This document shows positions 1-7,430 of a stretch of 37,030 bases of DNA, one piece after another; positions within the stretch are counted from its first letter, which is position 1, and each line of letters opens with the position of its first letter. The stretch comes from Actinomadura harenae (lineage in GTDB: Bacteria > Actinomycetota > Actinomycetes > Streptosporangiales > Streptosporangiaceae). The stretch spans positions 1 to 37,030 of the forward strand of contig NZ_RFFG01000080.1 in the NCBI RefSeq assembly GCF_003696215.1, given 5' to 3'. Position numbers and translations under genes: made by a program. The notes beneath the pieces were generated by a model, which searched no databases, was not told where the DNA came from, and saw only the letters and a list, made by a program, of their open reading frames with translations.

Positions 1-18
1 CCGCCACCCGCCACCTCC

Positions 19-49
19 CCAGACTCGATCCCGACGGGATCGAGTCTGG
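19..49. terminator. Perfect inverted repeat, probable terminator
   Basis: Two 15-nt arms (19-33 and 35-49) are perfectly complementary around a single central base; in practice the hairpin would have a 3-nt loop. It lies 115 bases beyond the stop of the leftward acyl-CoA dehydrogenase gene, so it probably ends that transcript, or one entering from the left. There is no clear U-tract, as is common in high-GC actinobacteria. I see nothing else between here and the stop codon at 164. Confidence 0.65.
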
Positions 50-163
50 ACACAGAACCCGCCCGAACCCGGCAAGCCCGACGGCGTGTCACCCAACCCG
101 GTGATCATTTCCGGTCAGCGCACTAGCTCGCAAGGAGGAAGAGTGTTCATGCAGCTCAGGTCG

Positions 164-1393
164 TCAGCGGACGGGGAGGCCGGTGATGGTGCGGCCGATG
201 ACGAGGCGCTGGATCTCGCTGGTGCCCTCGAAGATGGTGAAGATCTTGCTGTCGCGGTGCATGCGCTCGACGGGGTACTCGCGGGTGTAGCCGTTGCCGC
301 CGAGGATCTGGATGGCGTCCTCGGTGACGCGGACGGCGGCCTCGGAGGCCATGAGCTTGGCCATGGAGCCCTCGGCGCTGGTGAAGTCCTTGCCGTTGCG
401 GGCCATCCAGGCGGCGCGCCAGACCATGAGGCGGGCGGCGTCGACCTGGCACTTCATGTCGGCGAGCTTGAACGCGATCGCCTGGAAGTCGCCGATCCTC
501 CGGCCGAACTGCTCGCGCTCGGTCGAGTACTGGAGGGCGTAGTCGTAGGCGGCGCGGGCGACGCCGACGGCCATCGCGCCCACGGTGGGACGCGTCGTCT
601 CGAAGGTCTTCATGGCGGCCTGGCCCTTGGCGCGCTTGCCCTCGCGGACGCGGGCGATGCGGGCGTCGAACTTGTCCTTGCCGCCGACGATGAGGCCGCC
701 GGGGACGCGCACGTTGTCAAGGATGACCTCGGCGGTATGGGACGCGCGGATGCCGTGCTTCTTGAACTTCTGGCCCTGGCGGAGGCCGGGGGTGTTCGGC
801 GGGACGATGAAGCTGGCCTGGCCGCGGCTGCCGAGGTCGGGGTGGACGGACGCGACGACGACGTGGACGTCGGCGATGCCGCCGTTGGTCGCCCAGGTCT
901 TGGTGCCGTTCAGCACCCACTCGTCCTTGGCCTCGTCGTAGACGGCGCGGGCGCGGATGGCGCCGACGTCGGAGCCGGCGTCGGGCTCGGAGGCGCAGAA
1001 CGCGCCGAGCTTGACGTCGTCGGCGGTGCCGAACATCTGGGGCACCCACTCGGCGATCTGCTCGGGGGTGCCGGTCGCGGCGACGGACGCGGCGGCGAGG
1101 CCGGTGCCGACGATGGACAGCGCGATGCCCGCGTCGCCCCAGAACAGCTCCTCGAAGGCGACGGAGATGCCGAGGCCGGTCGGCTCCAGCCACTGGGTGG
1201 CGAAGAAGTCCAGGGAGTACAGGCCGACCTTGGCCGCCTCCTGGATGATCGGCCAGGGGGTCTCCTCGCGCTCGTCCCACTCCTCGGCGGCGGGGCGGAT
1301 GACGTCGCGGGCGAAATCGTGGACCCAGCTCTTGACCTCGGTGAGGTCATCGCTGAGCTCCAGCGAGAACGGCGTCGCCTCGGTGTCGGACAT
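164..1393 (-). CDS. Acyl-CoA dehydrogenase
   Basis: A flavoprotein that oxidises an acyl-CoA thioester to the trans-2-enoyl-CoA, passing electrons to electron-transfer flavoprotein; it acts in cytoplasmic fatty-acid or branched-chain acyl degradation. The 409-residue length is normal. Visible family marks are the FAD/substrate segment with GAFCASEPDAGSD, the WATNGG stretch, and near the C-terminus ILGGNGYTREYPVER followed by FEGTSEIQR, whose Glu corresponds to the catalytic base of medium-chain enzymes. I chose the ATG at 1393 rather than one seven codons upstream because a strong GGAGGAAGG ribosome site lies just ahead of it. The substrate cannot be read from the sequence. Neighbouring ramB and isocitrate lyase genes suggest a role in feeding acetyl-CoA to the glyoxylate cycle. 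Paired palindromes upstream suggest repressor control. Confidence 0.93.
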   Translation of the reverse strand: MSDTEATPFSLELSDDLTEVKSWVHDFARDVIRPAAEEWDEREETPWPIIQEAAKVGLYSLDFFATQWLEPTGLGISVAFEELFWGDAGIALSIVGTGLAAASVAATGTPEQIAEWVPQMFGTADDVKLGAFCASEPDAGSDVGAIRARAVYDEAKDEWVLNGTKTWATNGGIADVHVVVASVHPDLGSRGQASFIVPPNTPGLRQGQKFKKHGIRASHTAEVILDNVRVPGGLIVGGKDKFDARIARVREGKRAKGQAAMKTFETTRPTVGAMAVGVARAAYDYALQYSTEREQFGRRIGDFQAIAFKLADMKCQVDAARLMVWRAAWMARNGKDFTSAEGSMAKLMASEAAVRVTEDAIQILGGNGYTREYPVERMHRDSKIFTIFEGTSEIQRLVIGRTITGLPVR

Positions 1394-1422
1394 CGTTATT
1401 GACCCTTCCTCCAATATGACCT

Positions 1423-1462
1423 GTTACCCACGGTAGCACCATCCGGGGTTACCACGGGTAAC
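1423..1462. promoter_or_regulatory. Two tandem palindromes, candidate repressor operators
   Basis: Site 2 is a perfect palindrome, GTTACC-N3-GGTAAC (1448-1462). Site 1 (1423-1437) is the same with one mismatch (GTTACC-N3-GGTAGC). Their centres are 25 bp apart, and site 1 starts about 12 bp upstream of the ribosome site of the acyl-CoA dehydrogenase gene, so bound protein would cover its promoter. The palindrome form resembles operators of TetR-type fatty-acid regulators; that assignment is inference. No TetR gene is in the window. Confidence 0.55.
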
Positions 1463-1487
1463 AGGTGGCCGGGGTCACATGACGAAA

Positions 1488-1525
1488 CGCCCGCCGGGAC
1501 CCCTGTGTCAAGGTCCCGGCGGGCG
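1488..1525 (-). terminator. Intrinsic terminator of ramB
   Basis: Perfect 14-bp stem (1488-1501 with 1512-1525) and a 10-nt loop, 20 bases past the ramB stop codon. On the minus strand the stem is followed by a short T-rich stretch (TTTCGTC), consistent with an intrinsic terminator. Confidence 0.8.
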
Positions 1526-1545
1526 CCGGTCCGCGATGGCGGCGG

Positions 1546-3015
1546 CTATTCGGCGGCGTGCTTGTCCAGGAACGTGTAAACGTCCGCCTCGTCGACGCCC
1601 GGGAACGCGCCGGGCGGCAGGACCGACAGGACGTGCGAGTGCGCGCGGGCGGACGGCCAGGCCATCCCCTCCCAGCGCTCGGCCAGCTCACGCGGCGGAC
1701 GCTGGCAGCAGTCGCCGTCCGGGCAGGACGACTTGACCCGGTTGGTGGTCTCCCGGCCGCGGAACCAGCGCGAGTCCTCGAACCGGACGCCGAGGGTGAT
1801 CGCGAAGTCGCGCTCGTGCGAGGGGTCGATGTGGGACAGGCACCAGTACGTCCCCTTCGGGGTGTCGGTGTACTGGTAGTAGACCGAGAAGCGGTCGGCG
1901 GCGCCGAACACGTGGCGCCCGGCCCATTCGCGGCACATCCGCTGGCCCTCGATCGCGCCGTCCTCGTCCTGCGGGAAGACCAGGCCGTCGTTGGCGTAGG
2001 CCTTGTAGATCGTGCCGTTCTCGTCGTTCTTGGTGAAGTGCAGTTGCAGGTCGAGGTGGTGGGTGGCCATGTTGGTGAACCGGTGCGCGGCCATCTCGTA
2101 CGACACCGAGAACACGTCCGCCAGGTCCTCCACCGACAGCTCGCGCGCCTGCTTGGCCTCCGACAGGAACGGGACGACGGCCCGCTCGGGCATGAGGATC
2201 GCCGCGCCGAAGTAGTTGGCCTCGACGCGCTGCCGCAGGAAGTCGGCGAAGTCGCGGGGCTGGTCGTGGTCGAGCGCGATGTGCCCGAGGGTCTGGAGCA
2301 GGATCGTGCGCGGCGTGTGCATGCCGAGCTGCTCGCGCTCCAGGTAGATCCGCCGGTTCCGCAGGTCGGTGATGGACCGGACGGACCGGGGCAGGTCGCG
2401 CACGTACTGGAGGCTGAACCCGAAGTGGCCGACCAGGCCCATCAGCATGCCCTGGGAGACCGCGCCGCTGCGGTAGCCGACGGCGTCCAGGGTCTGCGCG
2501 GCGACGCGCTCGATCTCGCCGAAGTAGTTGCCGCGCTCGTGCATCTGGCGGCGCAGCTCGGCGTTGGCCTTTCGCGCCTCCTCCGGGGACGCGGTGGGCT
2601 TGGTGTGCGAGCGCCGCAGCTCCCCGTAGAGGGCGAGGATGTGCTCGAGGATCTCGTTCGGCATCCGCTTGCCGACCTTGAGGTACGGCAGGCCGAGCGA
2701 CCGGTAGACCGGGTCGCGCTGGGCCTCCTCCAGGGCGATCTCCAGCTGGGCGCGGCGGGTCGGCGGCTGGCGGCGCAGCAGCTCCTCGACCGGGACCTCC
2801 AGCGCGTTCGCGAGGCCCTGCAGCAGCGACAGCTTCGGCTCGCGGCGCCCGTTCTCCAGCAGGGACAGCTGGGACGGCGCGCGGCCGACCCGCTCGCCGA
2901 GGTCGGCGAGCGTCATCCCGCGGCCGCGCCGGAGATGGCGAAGCCGCTGCCCGAAGGTGACGAGATCTACGTCACTCGTCAAGTTAAGGGGTTCTTCTGG
3001 CCGCAAGGTCGTCAC
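1546..3015 (-). CDS. ramB: RamB-type transcriptional regulator (HTH, IrrE-like, DUF2083)
   Basis: A DNA-binding regulator of the RamB/PrpR family, which controls acetate, propionate and glyoxylate-cycle genes in actinobacteria. The first 65 residues hold an XRE-type helix-turn-helix (FGQRLRHLRR through PSQLSLLENGRREPK). The middle is an ImmA/IrrE-like domain, but the usual HExxH is degenerate (QTLGHIALDH), so peptidase activity is unlikely. The C-terminal region carries cysteines in MCREWAGRHVF and SCPDGDCC, a pattern like the [4Fe-4S] site reported for mycobacterial PrpR. I place the start at the GTG at 3015 because a -10 box lies 6 nt upstream, implying a leaderless message; an upstream ATG at 3117 is possible but would run through the promoter. 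Length is then 489 residues. It is divergent from isocitrate lyase, its expected target. Confidence 0.88.
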   Translation of the reverse strand: MTTLRPEEPLNLTSDVDLVTFGQRLRHLRRGRGMTLADLGERVGRAPSQLSLLENGRREPKLSLLQGLANALEVPVEELLRRQPPTRRAQLEIALEEAQRDPVYRSLGLPYLKVGKRMPNEILEHILALYGELRRSHTKPTASPEEARKANAELRRQMHERGNYFGEIERVAAQTLDAVGYRSGAVSQGMLMGLVGHFGFSLQYVRDLPRSVRSITDLRNRRIYLEREQLGMHTPRTILLQTLGHIALDHDQPRDFADFLRQRVEANYFGAAILMPERAVVPFLSEAKQARELSVEDLADVFSVSYEMAAHRFTNMATHHLDLQLHFTKNDENGTIYKAYANDGLVFPQDEDGAIEGQRMCREWAGRHVFGAADRFSVYYQYTDTPKGTYWCLSHIDPSHERDFAITLGVRFEDSRWFRGRETTNRVKSSCPDGDCCQRPPRELAERWEGMAWPSARAHSHVLSVLPPGAFPGVDEADVYTFLDKHAAE

Positions 3016-3021
3016 CGCTTC

Positions 3022-3059
3022 ATCATAGCGAAAAATCGGCAGAAGTTTCGTTACTTGCC
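3022..3059 (-). promoter_or_regulatory. Leaderless ramB promoter with imperfect inverted repeat
   Basis: On the minus strand TATGAT (3022-3027) ends 6 nt before the GTG of ramB, so transcription probably starts on the start codon; no ribosome site is visible. Just upstream, GGCAGAAGT (3038-3046) and ACTTGCC (3053-3059) form an imperfect inverted repeat over the expected -35 area. It may be a RamB autoregulatory or aceA-controlling site; this is inference. Confidence 0.5.
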
Positions 3060-3181
3060 AGTTCATCAGGCGTGTCCGGCCGGGGCATAGTCGAGGCAAG
3101 CACCCAGGGGACGACATCCCCGGGGCGGATCGGCCCCGGTCAGGTCCCGTCCCGTCCCGGGCTTATGGAAGGGCAAGAACG

Positions 3182-4465
3182 ATGAGCGAAGGTCGCCTCA
3201 AGGGCGCAGCGGACGAGCTGCGGCGGCAGTGGAGCACCGACCAGCGGTGGCAGGGCGTCGAGCGGACCTACACGGCCGAGGACGTCGTCAAGCTGCGCGG
3301 GTCGGTCCAGGAGGAGCACACCCTCGCCCGCCTCGGCGCCGAGCGCCTGTGGAAGCTGCTGCACGAGGAGGACTACGTCCACTCGCTCGGCGCGCTCACC
3401 GGCATGCAGGCCGTCCAGCAGGTGAAGGCCGGCCTCAAGGCCATCTACCTGTCCGGCTGGCAGGTCGCCGCCGACGCCAACCTCGCCGGCCAGACCTACC
3501 CCGACCAGAGCATCTACCCGGCCAACTCGGTCCCGGCCGTGGTCCGCCGCATCAACAACGCCCTGCTGCGCGCCGACGAGGTCCAGTGGAGCGAGGACTC
3601 GGGCGACGTCCACTACCTCGCGCCGATCGTCGCCGACGCCGAGGCCGGGTTCGGCGGCGTCCTCAACGCCTTCGAGCTGATGAAGGGCATGATCGCGGCC
3701 GGTGCCGCGGGCGTGCACTGGGAGGACCAGCTGGCCTCCGAGAAGAAGTGCGGCCACCTGGGCGGCAAGGTCCTCATCCCGACCTCGCAGCACGTCAAGA
3801 CGCTGAACACCGCGCGCCTGGCCGCGGACATCGCCGGCGTCCCGTCCCTGATCATCGCGCGGACCGACGCCGAGGCCGCGACCCTGATCACGACCGACGT
3901 GGACGAGCGCGACCGCGAGTTCATCACCGGCGAGCGCACCGCCGAGGGCTTCTACCACGTGCGGAACGGCATCGAGCCGTGCATCGCCCGCGCCAAGGCC
4001 TACGCGCCGTACTCCGACCTCATCTGGATGGAGACCGGCACCCCCGACCTCGAGCAGGCCCGCCGGTTCGCCGAGGCGGTCAAGGCCGAGTACCCCGACC
4101 AGATGCTCGCCTACAACTGCTCGCCGTCCTTCAACTGGAAGCAGCACCTGGACGACGCGACCATCGCCAAGTTCCAGCGCGAGCTCGGCCACATGGGCTT
4201 CAAGTTCCAGTTCATCACCCTGGCCGGCTTCCACGCCCTCAACCACGGCATGTTCGACCTGGCCTACGGCTACGCCCGCGAGGGCATGACCGCCTACGTC
4301 GAGCTGCAGGAGCGCGAGTTCGCGTCGGTCGAGCGCGGCTTCACCGCCGTCAAGCACCAGCGCGAGTCGGGCACCGGCTACTTCGACATGGTCAGCACCG
4401 CGATCTCGCCGGACTCCTCCACCACCGCGCTGAAGGGCTCCACCGAAGAGGCGCAGTTCCACTAA
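3182..4465 (+). CDS. aceA: Isocitrate lyase
   Basis: Cleaves isocitrate to glyoxylate and succinate, the first committed step of the glyoxylate bypass, in the cytoplasm. The protein is 427 residues, the size of the short bacterial/mycobacterial Icl1 form. The catalytic signature KKCGH is at residues 188-192 with the active-site Cys at 190. Metal and substrate residues are seen in SGWQVAADANLAGQTYPDQS and the IARTDAEAA strand, and the later YNCSPSFNW segment is also typical. The ATG at 3182 follows a purine-rich GGAAGGGCAAG ribosome site. The divergent ramB gene, 166 bp away, is the usual neighbour and regulator. Malate synthase is not in the window. Confidence 0.97.
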   Translation: MSEGRLKGAADELRRQWSTDQRWQGVERTYTAEDVVKLRGSVQEEHTLARLGAERLWKLLHEEDYVHSLGALTGMQAVQQVKAGLKAIYLSGWQVAADANLAGQTYPDQSIYPANSVPAVVRRINNALLRADEVQWSEDSGDVHYLAPIVADAEAGFGGVLNAFELMKGMIAAGAAGVHWEDQLASEKKCGHLGGKVLIPTSQHVKTLNTARLAADIAGVPSLIIARTDAEAATLITTDVDERDREFITGERTAEGFYHVRNGIEPCIARAKAYAPYSDLIWMETGTPDLEQARRFAEAVKAEYPDQMLAYNCSPSFNWKQHLDDATIAKFQRELGHMGFKFQFITLAGFHALNHGMFDLAYGYAREGMTAYVELQEREFASVERGFTAVKHQRESGTGYFDMVSTAISPDSSTTALKGSTEEAQFH

Positions 4466-4594
4466 ACCCCTCTTCCGGGTCGTCCCCCTGACCCGTGACG
4501 GGCCGGTCGACCTGGCCCCCCACCGGGCCGGTCGCGCGGCCGGCCCGGCCAATCGGCCCACCGGCCGTGGTCGCCCCCACGGCCGTCCCACGGC

Positions 4595-4629
4595 GAAGGT
4601 CCCTCCGTCCTACACCCGGAGGGACCTTC
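4595..4629 (+). terminator. Terminator downstream of aceA
   Basis: Perfect 13-bp stem (GAAGGTCCCTCCG at 4595-4607 with its complement at 4617-4629) and a 9-nt loop, about 130 bases after the aceA stop. No U-tract follows. Confidence 0.75.
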
Positions 4630-4851
4630 TGCCGTCCGGGCCCGAAACGGGTCCGAGGCCGGTCTGAAGGGGGTCTGAAGCGGGCCTGAACCGGGTCCGG
4701 GACGGGCGGCGCGTGGGCGGGCGGACGCGCGAGGGGCCTCCGGGGTTGTCACTCGCGAAGCGTTTCGTCCGATTAAGGAACATCTATCGACTTTCGTCCC
4801 ACCCGCGGGCATCGTGATCTTCACATCCCCCGAGGGAGAGGATCATCCACG
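4630..4851. other. Non-coding gap before the M1 peptidase gene
   Basis: No gene is supported. 4630-4740 holds short repeats of GGTCTGAA/GGGTCC type without clear structure. The part from about 4745 is less GC-rich (TTGTCA, GATTAAGGAACATC) and probably contains the promoter of the downstream secreted peptidase, but I could not fix a -10 box. The ribosome site GAGGGAGAGG lies about 12 nt before the ATG at 4852. Confidence 0.4.
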
Positions 4852-6354
4852 ATGGCAAGACGTTCCCCCCGCGTCTCCACCGTCCGGACTCCCGGCCGCC
4901 TGCTTCCGCTGGCGCTCGCCGCCGTCACCGTGGTGGCGTTCGCGCCCGCCGCCTCCGCCGCCTCGCACGTCCGGTTCACCCCGGGAGCCGAGGGCGTGGG
5001 CGACCCCTACTTCCCCCTGGAGGGGAACGGCGGCTACCACGCCCTGCACTACTCGCTCGACGTCGCCTACGACACCACCTACGGGCAGCTCGACGGGACG
5101 GTCACGATGACCGCGCGGGCCACCCAGAACCTGTCGTCGTTCGACCTCGACCTGTCCGGCATGGACGTGTCGAAGGTCGTGGTGAACGGGCACCGCGCGT
5201 CCTGGAACCGGCGCGGGCAGGAGCTGAAGATCAAGCCGAACCACGGGCTCCGGAAGGGCTCGACGTTCCGCGTCTCGGTCACCTACGGCGGCGTCCCGCA
5301 GACGATCGTGGGCTCGCCGATCGTGTTCGGCTCGCCGTACGGGTTCCTGAAGACCCCCGACGGCGCGTTCATCGGGGACGAGCCGAACGGCGCGTCCACC
5401 TGGTTCCCGGTCAACGACCACCCGAGCGACAAGGCCACCTACGACTTCACGGTGACCGTGCCGAAGGGCCTGAGCGTCGTCGCCAACGGCCTGCCCGAGG
5501 GCAGGCACGACGGGATGGCGGCGTTCAGCCGCCGCAAGGGCTCCACGCAGGCCAGCACGTTCAAGTGGCGTGAGAACAAGCCGATGGCCAGCTACCTGGC
5601 GACCATCGACATCGGCAAGTGGGACGTCAAGGAGTCGAAGACCCCGAGCGGCCTGAACAGCTACGTCGCCGTCGACCCCGTCCTGGAGACGAACCAGCCG
5701 GACGCGGTCAAGTTCTTCAGCGACACGACCGCCGAGGCCACCGACCTGTGGTCGAAGATGTGGGGCACGTACCCGTTCGAGACGACCGGGGCGATCGCCG
5801 ACAACGCGGTCTACCAGGGCCAGCCGCTCGGGTTCTCCCTGGAGACGCAGAGCAAGCCGGTCTACTCGGCCGTCCGGAGCACCTCCACCATCGCGCACGA
5901 GCTGGCCCACCAGTGGTTCGGTGACAGCGTCTCGGTCGCGCAGTGGAAGGACATCTGGCTGAACGAGAGCTTCGCGTCCTGGTCGGCGTACTACTGGACG
6001 GAGAAGCACGGCGGCGTGTCCGTCCACGACCGGGTGCGGAACATCTACAACTCCTACCCGTTCCCCGACAAGCCGGACGACCCGTACTGGTCGGTGAAGA
6101 TCGCCGACCCGCAGCGGGACACCATGTTCAACGACCGCGTGTACAGCGGCGGCGCGACCGTGCTCCAGCTGCTGCGCGAGAAGATCGGCGACGACACGTT
6201 CTTCTCGCTGCTGCGGACCTGGGCCGACACGCACCGGTACGGCAACGGGAACACCGCGCAGTTCGTGGCGCTCGCGAACAAGGTCTCCGGCCAGGATCTG
6301 AACCCGTTCTTCCAGACCTGGATCTACTCGACCGGAAAGCCCGCACTTCCCTAG
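4852..6354 (+). CDS. Secreted M1-family metallo-aminopeptidase
   Basis: A zinc aminopeptidase of the gluzincin (M1) family, predicted to be exported and to trim N-terminal residues from peptides outside the membrane. Residues 1-36 form a signal peptide (Arg-rich start, hydrophobic core, AASA cleavage site). The zinc motif HELAHQW (His349, Glu350, His353) is followed by the third ligand Glu372 in NESF. The segment GFSLETQ just upstream occupies the place of the GAMEN exopeptidase motif in a variant form. At 500 residues it is about half the size of PepN, lacking the large C-terminal helical domain, as in many secreted actinobacterial members. The two arginines in the signal peptide are not in a proper twin-arginine consensus, so Sec export is more likely. 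Confidence 0.92.
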   Translation: MARRSPRVSTVRTPGRLLPLALAAVTVVAFAPAASAASHVRFTPGAEGVGDPYFPLEGNGGYHALHYSLDVAYDTTYGQLDGTVTMTARATQNLSSFDLDLSGMDVSKVVVNGHRASWNRRGQELKIKPNHGLRKGSTFRVSVTYGGVPQTIVGSPIVFGSPYGFLKTPDGAFIGDEPNGASTWFPVNDHPSDKATYDFTVTVPKGLSVVANGLPEGRHDGMAAFSRRKGSTQASTFKWRENKPMASYLATIDIGKWDVKESKTPSGLNSYVAVDPVLETNQPDAVKFFSDTTAEATDLWSKMWGTYPFETTGAIADNAVYQGQPLGFSLETQSKPVYSAVRSTSTIAHELAHQWFGDSVSVAQWKDIWLNESFASWSAYYWTEKHGGVSVHDRVRNIYNSYPFPDKPDDPYWSVKIADPQRDTMFNDRVYSGGATVLQLLREKIGDDTFFSLLRTWADTHRYGNGNTAQFVALANKVSGQDLNPFFQTWIYSTGKPALP

Positions 6355-6471
6355 TAATTCGGGTGCTTCAGGCGGCGTCCCCTCGCTACGGTGATCACGT
6401 TCGCGCGCGTTTCGACGCGGTTCGCACGTGTTCACCCGCGTTCATCACCGTACGAGAGGGGGCGCCGCACC

Positions 6472-7212
6472 ATGCCCAAGCTGAACCAGATCATCGCCGT
6501 GGAGAAGGGCGTCAAGTCGCGCACGCAGCGCGAGCTGACCGACGCCTACCACGAGCTGCAGAAGCCCGCCCTGCTCTCGGGCCTGTCGCGCACCTACCGG
6601 CCGCGTGACGAGGACGGCGAGACGATGCCGGCCGAGTCCACCCGCGTCCAGGTCAAGGCCGAGGACGCGCTCCGCGACGTCGCCCGCGCGCTGACCCGCC
6701 TGTTCGACGTGACCGCCACCAAGGACTGGGCGAACCGCGACGCCGTCGCCGACGTCGTCGTGGACGGCCGGACCCTGCTGACCGCCGTCCCGGTGCCGTA
6801 CCTGCTGTTCCTGGAGAAGCAGCTCACCGACCTGCGCACGCTGGTCGACAAGCTGCCGGTGCTCGACCCGTCGGAGTCCTGGGCCTACGACGAGAGCCAG
6901 GACGTGTGGCGCACCGAGCCGGTGGAGACCGCGCGGACCAAGAAGATCCCGCGCAGCCACGTCCTGTACGAGGCGACCAAGGAGCACCCGGCGCAGGTCG
7001 AGATGTACACCGAGGACGTCGTCGTGGGCACCTGGACGAAGGTCACCTTCTCCGGCGCGCTCCCGGCGCGGCGGGTGAACGTGCTGCGCGACCGGGTCGA
7101 GCGGCTCCAGGCCGCGGTGAAGTTCGCCCGCGAGGAGGCCAACGCGACCGAGGTCACCGACCGCAAGATCGGCGACGCGGTGTTCGCGTTCCTCTTCGCA
7201 CCCGACAACTGA
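6472..7212 (+). CDS. Conserved actinobacterial protein of unknown function
   Basis: A 246-residue soluble protein beginning MPKLNQIIAVEKG, with no signal peptide or membrane segment. I recognise closely similar proteins in streptomycetes (I recall the label DUF7873, unverified) but no function is known to me. Visible features: a charged N-terminal half with a VPVPYLLFLEKQL segment near residues 105-117, a middle part with several Trp-Asp motifs (ATKDWANRD, ESWAYDES), and a C-terminal helix with coiled-coil character (RVNVLRDRVERLQAAVKFAREEAN). I chose the ATG at 6472 over one 27 codons earlier because GAGAGGGGGCG precedes it and the upstream codons look non-coding. It lies immediately upstream of the permuted tRNA-like locus at 7287-7538, so a role in binding or processing that RNA is possible but is pure inference. 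Confidence 0.8.
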   Translation: MPKLNQIIAVEKGVKSRTQRELTDAYHELQKPALLSGLSRTYRPRDEDGETMPAESTRVQVKAEDALRDVARALTRLFDVTATKDWANRDAVADVVVDGRTLLTAVPVPYLLFLEKQLTDLRTLVDKLPVLDPSESWAYDESQDVWRTEPVETARTKKIPRSHVLYEATKEHPAQVEMYTEDVVVGTWTKVTFSGALPARRVNVLRDRVERLQAAVKFAREEANATEVTDRKIGDAVFAFLFAPDN

Positions 7213-7227
7213 GAACACCCCGAGACT

Positions 7228-7248
7228 CCCCCGCTTGGAGCGCGGGGG
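7228..7248 (+). terminator. Hairpin after the unknown-function gene
   Basis: CCCCCGC (7228-7234) pairs perfectly with GCGGGGG (7242-7248) around a 7-nt loop, 15 bases after the stop codon. It may terminate the protein gene and separate it from the RNA locus that follows, or act as a processing signal. No T-tract follows. Confidence 0.5.
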
Positions 7249-7286
7249 CGCGCCCCGGAGGGGGCGTGAAGCTGAGGATGAAGCTC

Positions 7287-7388
7287 AGTCTGATCCGAGT
7301 CGGCGACAGTGGAGGTTCGAATCCTCCCCCGTGCACCGCGTGCCCGGGTAGCCCAAGCAGGAAGAGGCAGCCGCATGAAGTTGAGACT
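7287..7388 (+). tRNA. Candidate circularly permuted tRNA-like unit 1
   Basis: Halves are in reversed order. 3' half: anticodon-stem strand TCGGC (7300-7304), variable loop of 6, T-arm GGAGG-TTCGAAT-CCTCC (7311-7327), 3' acceptor strand CCCGTGC (7328-7334), then A as a possible discriminator. After a 7-nt spacer (7335-7341) comes the 5' half: acceptor strand GCCCGGG (7342-7348), TA, D-arm GCC..GGC with GG in the loop (7351-7368), one linker base, anticodon-stem strand GCCGC (7370-7374), then A and U at positions 32 and 33. Acceptor pairing is 6 of 7 (one C-U mismatch); the anticodon stem pairs 4 of 5. A weak outer helix is possible (AGTCT 7287-7291 with AGACT 7384-7388). The anticodon cannot be fixed because the join is unknown. 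A linear cloverleaf is a poorer alternative (see rejected items). Confidence 0.55.
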
Positions 7389-7430
7389 CTCGCTCCAGAT
7401 TCAGCATCTCCGCTCATCGCCGGATCGACC

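Noticed and set aside
86..1402. 438-codon open frame opposite the acyl-CoA dehydrogenase
   Set aside because: Its product is Gly/Asp/Ala-rich low-complexity sequence; the opposite strand holds a clear enzyme.
7240..7334. A normal, linear tRNA with a long variable arm (acceptor GCGCGGG with CCCGTGC)
   Set aside because: The acceptor strands can pair with one G-U, and an arm CTGAG-GATGAAG-CTCAG exists. But the loop has A instead of U at position 33, the D-arm lacks the usual A14/GG pattern, and GCGCGGG overlaps the terminator hairpin at 7228-7248. The permuted reading fits the D-arm and U33 better. It remains the main alternative for unit 1.
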